Assembly (NCBI GenBank): GCA_023014365.1
Contig: JAEBUN010000039.1
Coordinates: 124,001 to 188,000 of the forward strand
Direction of reading: 5' to 3'
Length of the DNA: 64,000 bases
From: Lepiota brunneoincarnata
Taxonomy: Eukaryota; Basidiomycota; Agaricomycetes; Agaricales; Agaricaceae
The position numbers and the translations under genes are program-made. The notes under the pieces are model-generated. The model was not told the origin of the DNA. It searched no databases and saw only the letters and a program-made list of their open reading frames with translations. Every line of letters starts with the position of its first letter. The first letter of the stretch is position 1. Shown one piece after another: positions 34,925 through 44,527 of the stretch.

Positions 34925-35230
34925 CAATGAAACAGAAGCATATGGACCTCATCCAATGCCACTGCCACCAGACATCATCAATGAAGAAGAAGAATACGGA
35001 ATAGAAGCCATTCTAAACCACTGACAACACTGTGGAAAACTCCAATATTATGTCAAATGGAAAGAATACTCCCACACAGAGAACAAATGGATCACCAATG
35101 AAACACTCTGCACAAATGCCGAAGAATCTTTAACCAAGTATAAAGAAGCTCATGGAATTCCCCAGAAAGAACAGGAACCCATCAAAACCTACCAAAAACA
35201 GCTTCATTCTCACACCAAATGCACTTAAAA
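34925..35230 (+). pseudogene. Gypsy chromodomain, decayed
   Basis: After the solo LTR the frame reads INEEEEYGIEAILNH, TGA, then LQYYVKWKEY, ENKWITNETL and AEESLTKYKEAHG. This is a chromodomain like that at the C-terminus of chromovirus integrases, which guides integration to modified histones. The TGA (near 35021) is where relatives have Arg. Confidence 0.8.
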
Positions 35231-35231
35231 G

Positions 35232-36598
35232 ATGCCTATGAACCTTGACCTCACTCGTCCCCAAACCACTCCCCCCTACTCCACCACACCCTCTCCATCT
35301 TCCTCATCCTCCTCCATAATCATCATCAATGACCAGAAGGTTGAACATACAACACTTCAGACAACTCCCATACCGGCCCCATCTCCCTACACCCCTTCTC
35401 ACACCTTCACTGCAGCCTACACCGCCAATAGGGATGAGACCCCCAACCTCAATGCCACCCCAGAACCAACAATTGCCCCAGCTGCCTCCCTTAGATTCCA
35501 TACAGCTGGAGTATGATCACATGGACCAAATCACCCTTCTGATGGAGATTTGCGCAAGGCTGCAACCAGCCAAACCATTACAGATAAATTGGAATACTCT
35601 CCAATTTCAGAATACAACCGACAACTCTGGTTGGACTACACCCACCACATACAACAGACTAAGGCTCTCACTGCTGCATACAATACGCAACATGCCTGGG
35701 CAAAATCACTTGAGTGACTTCTCTGCTCATGATTGAGCCTCATGTCTGAGGTGTGAAAGAACCTACCCAAATGAAATGAGGTACATACCTCGCAGTCCCC
35801 CACCACAACCGTCACCCCCATTACCGCGACTACCTCTACCACTATCACCGCCTCCACTCCCAATAAGGGAAAGAAGCCCACCAGTATCAGAAACCCATTC
35901 AGACATATCACCACCACCAGAAACACCACCCACACCGTCACCAATAACAACGTCCCAGTTTGGAACTCCCCCAATCCCACTCACACAAACCAACCCCTGA
36001 AACACTGACAGATCAGTCTGCATCCAATGCAGACATACCAGACACTGGGCCATGGATTGCCCCTAATTTGCCTGTCTCGGATGCAAACAATATGCCCCAG
36101 GGCATTACTCTTACAACTGCATCAAGTATAGATGCCCCCACTGCGCAGTTTTCCAACCTCACCATAAACGGACCGAATGTCCAGCTCAGAAGACCCAAAA
36201 CATCCCCTACTCCAGAAATCCAACAACCCATTCCTTGACCACCCCCACAACTCACAATTGTTACATTGATCTCACCGACAACAACTACTATGAGGAATGC
36301 TACAGTGATGTTGCCGAATCAAACATTACAGGAGAACCATGTGGTTCCTTCTGAAGAAGAACAAACCACCCCACCAGAAGAAAGAATGGAAAGCCCTCAT
36401 TTCAGATGCCTCCTATACAACATCTTCTATCCAGAACAACCTCCTTCCCCAGAAACAGCCACTTTACTTGAATTACACAGAACCCCCACTCCTACCTTTT
36501 CCCCAGTCATTCCTCCTTGCCTGGACTCCACCAAAAACCCCCAAGTCGATTACTATGAACCAAACTACTTAGCCAAATACCCAGAAGAAGAAAACTAA
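35232..36598 (+). pseudogene. Extra gypsy ORF with zinc knuckles
   Basis: Between pol and the 3' LTR lies a Pro/Ser/Thr-rich region (about 35232-36000). It is followed by a CCHC knuckle CIQCRHTRHWAMDC (36019-36060), then CLGCKQYAPGHYSYNC and CPHCAVFQPHHKRTEC, i.e. two further Cys/His clusters. The tail from 36266 is acidic/Pro-rich and ends EEEN, TAA at 36596-36598. Stops (for example TAA 36064-36066) and frame changes show decay. Typical Ty3/gypsy elements end with integrase; an additional zinc-knuckle protein here could be a relocated nucleocapsid function, but that is inference. Confidence 0.55.
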
Positions 36599-36637
36599 TG
36601 AGTTGTTATGGAAAAACAACTTTAGAAACGGACCTAA

Positions 36638-37023
36638 TGTTATCAGAAGGCTTATCAGAAGGACGGTTATATTTAGCTTACATTCCCATGTCACTATGAA
36701 ACCATCAGTAGTGTACATCAGAAGGACTATTCTTAGTACATGCCTCATTCTTTCTTATCTCTGACTTGTAATTACTCTGGTCCAGACTATTATAGTAGGA
36801 GTACAGCCACACTTAGAAGTATATAAGGATACAGTACATCATCATGTATCCTTATCTTAGTGTTATACAGTTCTTGCCTCCTATAACTCTTTGCCTCTAA
36901 ACTGGCTGGACTATAGTGCTCCGTCATCTCCAAGTCACGCTTAGTAGGACAGGACCAAGTCTGTATAGACATCCTGTGTCAAACTCCGTGCTACTCAAGA
37001 GCAAACCCCTAACCCGGGTAACA
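36638..37023 (+). repeat. Gypsy 3' LTR (386 bp)
   Basis: Matches 28759-29141 with mostly C/T differences and a 3-bp 'atc' gain. No clear polypurine tract precedes it. Confidence 0.9.
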
Positions 37024-40000
37024 GGTTATACTTAGATGAACTCCAGCCCATCATTTCAACCACCCTCTCATTAAAATGGACTCAACAATTGCCATTATCT
37101 TCTTCATGGCTGCTGTGCTCCATCTTTTGGTGGCATGCTCCCAATCTGTGGTAAATTTTTGCCTACAAATGGTGAAGCTTGCAATGAAAGCTTCATGCAC
37201 TGACAAAGGTCGGATCAACATAATTGAGAGCATTCCAGGTGATGTTCAAACCATCTGCAAGATGCTTCTTCTCAATCCCATTGTCACCACATATGCCGCC
37301 TGTCCTTCATGCCATTTGCTCTATTTGCCAGTCTTCCAAAATAGTGTCAACATATATCTCTCTCAATGTACCTCCGTCCATTTCCCTGAACAACTGACCT
37401 GTGATGCATGACTTTGCAAGCTGGGCATCAAGGATGGAACCAGTATTAGGGTGCCAATATGTCCATATACAATGCAGACCTTCACCACATTCCTGGGAGA
37501 ACTATATTCCCGCCCAGGGATTGAAGCCGCCATTTGCTCAACAAACCAGGGATTACAGGAGAATTCCATTGCACAGGACATCAACCAGAGTCAAGCAGTT
37601 TGAGAGTTTCGGGACTTGGAAGGCAATATTTTTGTTGATTCAGAGGATGAGATCAGGATGGTTTGGAGCCTCAGCTATGATGGTTTCAACCCTTTTCATA
37701 ACAAGGCTGCAGGGAAAGCAACATCTTCTGGAGTTCTCGTGATGATCTGTCTAAGCCTCCCACCAGAACTTTGTCACAAACCAGAGAATATCTATCTTGT
37801 TGGCATCATCCCTGGTCCCAAGCAACCTGCTGCTGATGGCCTGAATCCATACATTGCACCTCTGATCAACACTCTTACCACTTGCTTCCATGAAGGCACA
37901 TGGTTCACCAAGACTTATGAGTGTCCTGCTGGCTGACAATCATGAGAGGCTGTAATTGTTAGTGTCAATGACTTGCCTGGTTCCCGCAAAATTACTGGAT
38001 GTGCTAGTCATTCTGTGACTTGCTTTTGTTCTTTGTGCCATCTGCTGAAGGACAACATGAACAACATCAATTGCACCACAGATGCCTGGAAGCCTATCAC
38101 AATTGAAGAGTATTGCAAGGCCGTGGAGGCTTGGCATGATGCTCCTAGCAAATCCTGCTGTGCAAAGTGGTACAAGAAGAATGGCATTTGTTGGTCCAAA
38201 CTTCTTCACTTACCATATTGGGACCCTGTTCAATATGTTATTATTGATGGTATGCACAACCTATTTCTTGGCCTCGTAAGGCACCACTTCCAGGTCATCA
38301 TTGGCACCAATTAGGAAGACAAGGCCTCTGAAGAAGACAACTTCCACTCATCTCCACCTCAGGAAAAGGACGTGCAGAAGGGCCACTGACTCCTCACATG
38401 CTATCCAACTATTGCAAAGCTCCGCTGGCTTTCTGTTGCTGTGCTGCGGGAATTGTGTCAGGAGTATCATGTACTCAATCAAGTACCCAGTCGTCAGCCA
38501 AAAAAGATGGACTATATTTTGGCATTACTCATAAGTATAATATCTATCATGCCCTCTTACTGTCTAATGTAGACCTAAGCCCCTGGGAGTGAAGAGTTAT
38601 TACCCACTGTAGCTCCAGAATCTCACATAATTGATGGAGACCTTGCACAAATATCCACCAATGAGGAAATTGATATACTAGATACCTCAGCCCCTCTCCT
38701 GAATACACCAGAGCTCCAGCGAATTCACAATGATATACAATCCACAAGCCAACCCACCTAGAAGACAAGTCTACCATGTAAATTTGGCACCCCTGCCCAA
38801 GGGAAGCTGAAGGCTGATGAATGGAGGGTGTCCATTGAGTTTGACCTCCCAGTGTTGCTACTCAGACTATGGGCCACCAGCCCAGATGAACAGGACAACT
38901 CCACAAGCAAGGATTTGCTTGCAGTCATTCATAGTACCATACTCCTCTCAATAGCCATCAGCTATGCAACCTCCCATTCCATCACCACCTTCCATGCAGA
39001 CCAATACCTCCACTTTATGACCACCTACATTATATCAATCCGTCAGCTTTGTCCTGACATAAACCTCCACCCCATTCATCACAATGCTCTGCATCTGGAT
39101 TGATTTTTGCATCTTTTTGGCCCCATCCATGGATGGTGGATGTTTCCATTTGAGAGGCTCATCGGTATGCTCCAGAATTTAAATACCAATTTCAAATCAG
39201 GTTTGTTCAATATCCTGCCAAAGTTGTATGCATTTCTAATGCCTGCATAGGGGAGCTAGAGAAGACAATGGTCAAGTCTTTTTGCGCAACATCCAAGCTT
39301 CAAACCCTCTTGCACCACATTAGAGCCAAGGACCCTGAGCTTGTCAAATGAGCCATTGAAATATTCAATTCCTGCTTTCCCTCCAGTCAACTTGGGCCTC
39401 TCACAAACGATGCCAAGTCCCTTTCTTGTATGACTTGTACAGTTGGCAATGGAAAGGCAGCTCAGATGGATGAGAAGGTTTACACCTATCTTCAACTTTT
39501 TAGGCCAATTAATACCTACCAAATCATTGAACACTCTCAATGTGTCACAAATGGGAAGGAATTCAGCATATTTTCTGCAACAAGCAGAAACAGTCGTATT
39601 TTTTATTTCACTCAGGCTGACCAAAAGCTGAAACCAGCGTTGATATGCTCTATCTTCACTTTTGCAGGAATGGAGCCTGATCAGTTCTATCTCGTCATCC
39701 ATCACCACCAACAAGCACAAAATCACCCTATTCTCAACAACTATCCACAGTTTGGTGCTGGCCTCTGGTCAAAACAAACCAAGAATGAACCTGAAATTCT
39801 CCTGAGCTCAAATGCTACAATATGTGGTGCCTTTTCTTGTCCGTGGGACCATGATACCTTGATCATGAAACCCATAATGGAGGTCAGTGACTCAACTGAT
39901 GCTCTTACCAGCCTCTTTGCTCATGATTCAAACAGGAAATACAGCATCCTTGACTGCCCCCCAGTTGAGCTACATCAGGGCCTGCCTGCACCACCCATTA

Positions 40001-40092
40001 CCAGTGGTGTGTTGTTTCAGGCAGTGAGGAAGCCACATGTGTGCTCCTCACCATTGTCTTACCTGCTCCCAATACCTGGTGCCTTCTGGTAA
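37024..40092 (+). pseudogene. Tnp2-like (CACTA) transposase, 3' part
   Basis: This continues the gene cut at 28758. Recognisable blocks in order: CPSCHLLYLP (about 37290-37330), MVWSLSYDGFNPFHNKAAGK, ENIYLVGIIPGPKQP, LPGSRKITGCASH with CSLCHLLKD, LLHLPYWDPVQYVIIDGMHN, then KLKADEWRVSIEFDLPVLLL, HHNALHLD-stop-FLHLFGPIHGWW, FPFERLIGMLQN, and a long open C-terminal frame from about 39430 to 40092. These blocks are typical of the large transposase_21/Tnp2-type proteins of agaricomycete CACTA-like transposons, which cut and paste DNA with terminal inverted repeats. Several stops and frame changes make it non-functional. The element's termini were not found. Confidence 0.82.
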
Positions 40093-41260
40093 CAATGTTC
40101 AGTCTTAGCGCTTTTAAGTTATTTCTCTTATATTGGACCCATTCCCTTGTAATCTACACTGTCTTCCCCTCCCTCTTGACCACTCGCAATGGATCAGAGC
40201 CCACATGATTGTTTCACTGGTCACGCCCACAATTTTATTTCTTTTATTATTGGAGGTGGAGATGGTGTGAAGATCCATGCTGTTCTCCTGTATGGAAGTG
40301 TTGTAGATAGGGTCAGAATTTTCCCATTTGTGCTGGAAATCAATAGGGATGAGGAGAAAAGGATAGAAAGAGAAAACATACGCAGTAGCCATCAGGAGTG
40401 TGATGCCAGCATTGCTGTTCATCCACCTGCACTGAGCCCAAGGGCAATGGCTGTCTGGCAGATGCACAGTTTGGCCTTTTGGGAGGTGTCTGGAATGCCG
40501 AGCTAGAGAAGTGACCCCCCACTTGACTCCTCAACTCCTCAATCCCCAAAAACCCTGCACCTTACTACACTTCACTAATCCCTGACCCCAATCTCATTTA
40601 ACATCCTCTGGTGACAGGGCCTAGAAAAGGTATGCATCAGGATTCCCTCTAGAGTCGCAGAAATTAAACCTACTCACTTGTGAGGGTTTGTGCTAGTGTT
40701 TCAAGTGATCTATCCCTTGTGTGATGAGGCCACCTTGTATTAGCAACGTAACCTGGAATCTGACAACTACAATGTTGCTAAGAAATGCTACAGCTCAAAT
40801 TCAGTGAGTAGACTAGATAGCTATTCTTAGCCTTCATTGTGGAGAGCGAATGCTTCATCGATATCACGATTGAATGAAGTATCAGAAAATGCATCATCTG
40901 CTGGTTGGAGGACAACTGGGGCATGAACTGTAGCCAACCACTGACAAACCCTCTCAACACAGGCATGTCAGGCAGCTGCTCGGGCACTGAAGAGCGCGTT
41001 TGAGCAAGCTGAATGGCAGTAAGAACCGAATATCCACACTACCTTGCAGGAGTTGCTGATACTCCAGGTTCCATTCCATTTGATGCATCTTCACTGGGGG
41101 TGGATGTCGTGTGTTCTTCAGAGTCGGGTTTAGTACCATTGTCAGGCAATACAGGCATTTGGAATGGAGTTGAGAACATATCCAACCAATGGTGGATTCT
41201 CTCCAAGTCCACAGGCCGGCTGCTGCCCACTGACTCTCAAGCGCTTGACGATATGGTTGG
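40093..41260. other. No gene recognised; probable transposon 3' flank
   Basis: Short frames on both strands lack motifs. A - strand Pro/Ser/Thr-rich frame at 41039-41230 may be a second exon of the small ORF at 41261-41486, but the join was not resolved. Confidence 0.4.
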
Positions 41261-41486
41261 AGCATTATAATAAGGCAATGAAATAGGTATGTACACACCT
41301 GGCAGGGTGTTCTATTCCTCTGAGGCCCAAGTTATTGTCGCCCTCATTCACCCTTGACAGTAGTTCCTCCACTAAGTCAGCACCAAATGAGGCGAAAGCA
41401 GTATTGGCATCACGTTTAAATGAAGAGCAACTGGAAGAGCTACTGAGGACAGATGAAGTAGCAAGCAGCCTCGAAAGATCAGACAT
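41261..41486 (-). CDS. Putative small ORF, unknown
   Basis: From ATG 41486 a Ser-rich N-terminus ([20 protein letters not shown]) leads into FASFGADLVEELLSRVNEG and reaches a plausible donor (gtgtgtacatacc) near 41299. Downstream exons are unclear. Its location just beyond the Tnp2-like gene and on the opposite strand suggests it could be an accessory gene of that transposon. No family is recognised. Confidence 0.3.
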
Positions 41487-41876
41487 CTTTAAGCGGTGAG
41501 TGGAGAGTGGGTTGAAGACGGTGGAGACGAAGTAAGGTGATGGCCATATCAGTTGCAAGTATTTCCTACCTTATTGAGCACATCACCGCTGGAAACACTC
41601 TACCTGGACTTAGCCAACGCAACATTCATTACCTTTGTGTAAGGGGACTATACCCCCTTACGCAAGGTACATCTAGGGGTCTGTGGTTGGGTATCCGTGC
41701 TTGGCCTCTCTAGCCGATGCCTGATGCCTAAGCCCGGCCTCGGCCTTCGGCCACCCCCATCCCCGAGTCTAACCCACGTGCGACTGACGTTGTTTGTATA
41801 TTGTTTGCGTACGTTATGTTCTAGTAGCTACGTAGTGTTTGGCTACCCGGTCTGTGCGCAGGCCTCTATGTATATA

Positions 41877-42082
41877 CAGTGACCCACAAAACCGTTCCAA
41901 TGTTTTGTACTTTTGACTTAAAGTAGTAATAGCTCAGTAAATAAAATAGCCATATTTGTGAATATATTTATAAACATAGCCAAATATGTCATATCTGACT
42001 CTGCAAAGTTGCGTCATGTAATACTTCCAAATTAGGCAATTATGAATTTTGTAATCATTTTAAGTCATTGGAACGGTTTTGT
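41877..42082 (+). repeat. Tc1 left terminal inverted repeat
   Basis: About 206 bp; the outer 17-mer is reproduced inverted at 42066-42082. It pairs with 43277-43482. Confidence 0.9.
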
Positions 42083-42116
42083 CAATGACATATTATACTA
42101 GGCTATCCTATTATTT

Positions 42117-43133
42117 CTAGTACTTAGAGTAGCCCCCCCTGGCTTTGAGTACAGCTGCTACTCTTCTAGGCATACTTTCAATTAACTTCTGACACTCAGA
42201 AGCTGGAATAGCATCCCACTCCTTTTCTACCCTCTGCCACAGCTCCTCTATACCCTTGGGAGGAGATTCATACTCTCCCAACTTTCTCTTCACATATTCC
42301 CATAAGTGTTCAATGGGATTGAGGTCAGGTGACTGTGCTGGCCAGGTTAGGAGCCTAAAATGATTTTTTTGAAACCATTCTTTGGCCAGTGTACTCTTGT
42401 GTTTGGGGTCATTATCTTGCTGGAAGATAATATCTCGGGGTTTAAGCTTGTACCACCGGAGACTCTTCTTCAAATCTTCCTCCAAAATTTGCACAAACAA
42501 CTCTGCATCCATCCTTCCATCAATCCTCACTGCATAGCCTGGGCCATCCCACAGCATACAGCCCCAAACCATCACTGATCCTCCTCCATACTTCAGAGTT
42601 CCCTTGACCAATCTTTCACTAAGCCCCTCTCCCTTCTTTTTCCATCCCCACTTCCTCCCATCTGACCCCAAATGATTAATTTTGGTCTCATCAGATCATA
42701 CAACCAGCTTCCAGTCCTCCACAGTCCAATGCTGGTGTGTCAGAGCAAAATCCAGCCTAGCCCTCCTATGCTTGTCAGAGAGTAAAGGCTTTTTTTGCTT
42801 GACTACAGCCTTCATTCCTGCCTGTTTGAGATGACTTGCTACAGTCTGTGAAGAGACTGATGTCCCAATGATGGGAGCAAGAGATTTGGCTATATCTACA
42901 GCAGTTTCAGCCTTGCCAGCAGAGATAAGATGGATAGCATGCTGAATATTAGTGGTAGAGAGTTTTGAAGGACGTCCTCCAAGTGATTTGGTAAGGCTGG
43001 AACAATTTTTAGAGGCTAGCCTGGATATGGTACTGTGCCCAACACCAGTAATTGCCTCAATTTTAGTATAGGAATGATGAGAATTTAGCAAAGAGAGGAT
43101 GGTTTGCTTTAGAGTAGAAGATAATGGCTTCAT
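42117..43133 (-). pseudogene. Tc1-family DD34E transposase with one TGA
   Basis: ATG 43133 to the stop at 42117 is a single frame of 338 codons broken only by TGA 42696-42698. The N-terminal paired-like DNA-binding half has two helix-turn-helix regions (TKIEAITGVGHSTISRLA; a GGRPSKLS linker of the GRPR type). The catalytic half has SDETKIN (first Asp), FQQDNDPKHKS (second Asp) and NPIEHLWEYVKR (Glu), with 34 residues between the second Asp and the Glu, i.e. DD34E. The TGA lies directly before SDET where relatives have Trp, so one TGG-to-TGA change accounts for inactivation. Length and ends are otherwise those of a complete Tc1 transposase, which cuts the element out and pastes it at TA. Confidence 0.92.
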
Positions 43134-43276
43134 GGTAGGTAGGGGGGTTGAGAATGATGGGACATGGCTGTCAGCACATCTATTTATATGTCAAAGACAC
43201 GTGGTCACATGATCTTGTTGATTCACAATCAATGGAGTCATGTGATTGCTTGGATTAGTATTAAAAATTACCATTA

Positions 43277-43482
43277 ACAAAACTGTTCCAATGACTTAAA
43301 ATGCTTACAAAATTCATAATTGCCTCATTTAGAAGTATTACATAACGCGACTTCGCAGGGTCAGATATGACATATTTGGCTATGTTTATAAATATATTCA
43401 CAAATTTAGCTATTTTATTTACTGAGCTATTACTACTTTAAGTCAAAAGTACAAAACATTGGAACAGTTTTGTGGGTCACTG
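43277..43482 (-). repeat. Tc1 right terminal inverted repeat
   Basis: Reverse complement of 41877-42082 with scattered differences. Confidence 0.9.
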
Positions 43483-43556
43483 TAAGTAGTGTGGGTGTCG
43501 ATTGTATTCGCCACCCAAATATCAACTTGGTTCCGGTGCTCTTACTTCCCCTAACA

Positions 43557-44527
43557 CTTTGCCATCGCCTGCTTGCCGGCAACACTCAAACTAACACCCA
43601 AACCACTGACATCAATGAAGTGGCAGGTGTGTTCCGGACCACCACCCCCCACTTAAATTTGCTGCAGGAGACCAGGCCCTCCTCAATGGCGAGGCCTCTA
43701 CTTATGTTAGCCCCAGCAGAGTACCATTACCTGACCCCCTATGCTGGGAAAAGTTCATGGTCAACAAGTTCTAAAAAAATACGACAGCTCTCTCTTCACA
43801 GAATACTGGGCCCAAATGATGTCCCCAACTACAATTACAGCTTGAACTTTGTAGGCAACTGCTTGCTGTCCTTGTCTTTACTACGCCCAGCTACAAACAT
43901 TGATTTAGATAAATATTTTAGCCAGCCACCGATTCATAAATTTATCCATATACAACTTTCCACCAGTGGCCCACTCCTGCACCCACTTGTGGGCCACTCA
44001 ATCTGTACGCTCTGCCGATTCTGAATTGTTAACATAATCTGCATATTGGACACATTGCTGTATAGAACCTAATTAGCGTATAACATCTATTATAGGCACA
44101 GAGACAATAAACCAATCCTATTTCGGTCATTACAACAGATCCTTTTATTGTGACAGACTCAGTTCTAAAACACGTGATGGGTACCGAGTGTACAAACGGA
44201 ACTGATTCTTATAACTATTCTTGTGTACCTCCTGTCCATAGGACCGATTCTGGCAGGTCTCAGGTGGCAGCTACTGAAGCTGTGCGAGTTCACCGACCAT
44301 ACCATTCTCGTCCACTCCTGGGCTTGTTCCTCGCGACTCAAGCAGCCATCCCACTTTTGTTCGTCACCTGCTCCTGGGTTTATCGCTCTTCTGCTCCAGT
44401 CCCCGCCGTTCGCTAGGACAATAGTCAACTTCTGAATCGCGCTAAATTCTATGTGTGCATCTTTATCTTCTGTGGGTGTCGGCGATTCAGAAACCTCGTC
44501 AAGGTCATCATCGCTGCGGTCCCTGAA
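43557..44527. other. Non-coding; cassette flank repeat in its right half
   Basis: Bases 43562-44030 hold no recognisable gene. Bases 44130-44260 are the inverse of 10170-10300. Bases 44262-44440 (gctactgaagctg.gcgagttcac ... cgttcgctaggacaatagtcaa) recur at 52985-53148 and 57838-57976, at the boundary between a kinase upstream region and the EXS 3' end or the PCNA flank. Confidence 0.55.

Larger units (their letters stand above)
28759..37023 (+). mobile_element. Ty3/gypsy chromovirus with two nested solo LTRs
   Basis: The end LTRs are 28759-29141 and 36638-37023 (TGTTATCAGAAGG...GGGTAACA), closely similar to each other. The flanking 5 bp are AGTTA and GGTTA, a near-perfect target duplication. 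The interior carries Gag, RT, RNase H, integrase, a chromodomain and an extra zinc-knuckle ORF. Two later insertions lie within: a solo LTR of the same family (32834-33216) and a 698-bp solo LTR of another family (34227-34924). Coding frames are broken mainly by TGA codons plus at least one frameshift near 31852. Confidence 0.9.
41877..43482 (-). mobile_element. Tc1/mariner transposon, long-TIR (IR/DR) type
   Basis: The element is 1,606 bp with terminal inverted repeats of about 206 bp (41877-42082 and 43277-43482), starting CAGTGACCCACAAAAC, and a TA target duplication (41875-41876 and 43483-43484). Each arm carries the 17-mer acaaaaccgttccaatg at its outer end and its reverse complement at its inner end, giving four related sites, as in IR/DR elements. 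It lies within a solo LTR. Confidence 0.95.
41638..43556 (+). mobile_element. Solo LTR (311 bp) split by a Tc1 element
   Basis: Ends TGTAAGGGGAC...CCCCTAACA are flanked by a perfect 5-bp duplication CTTTG (41633-41637 and 43557-43561). Excluding the Tc1 insertion (41877-43482 plus one TA) leaves 311 bp. The 5' end has a small hairpin, gtaagggg actata ccccttac. No internal coding sequence remains, as expected after LTR-LTR recombination. Confidence 0.88.

Noticed and set aside
43470..44024. 184-codon + strand open frame
   Set aside because: It begins inside the Tc1 terminal repeat and runs through solo-LTR sequence and unique DNA; no recognisable protein features.
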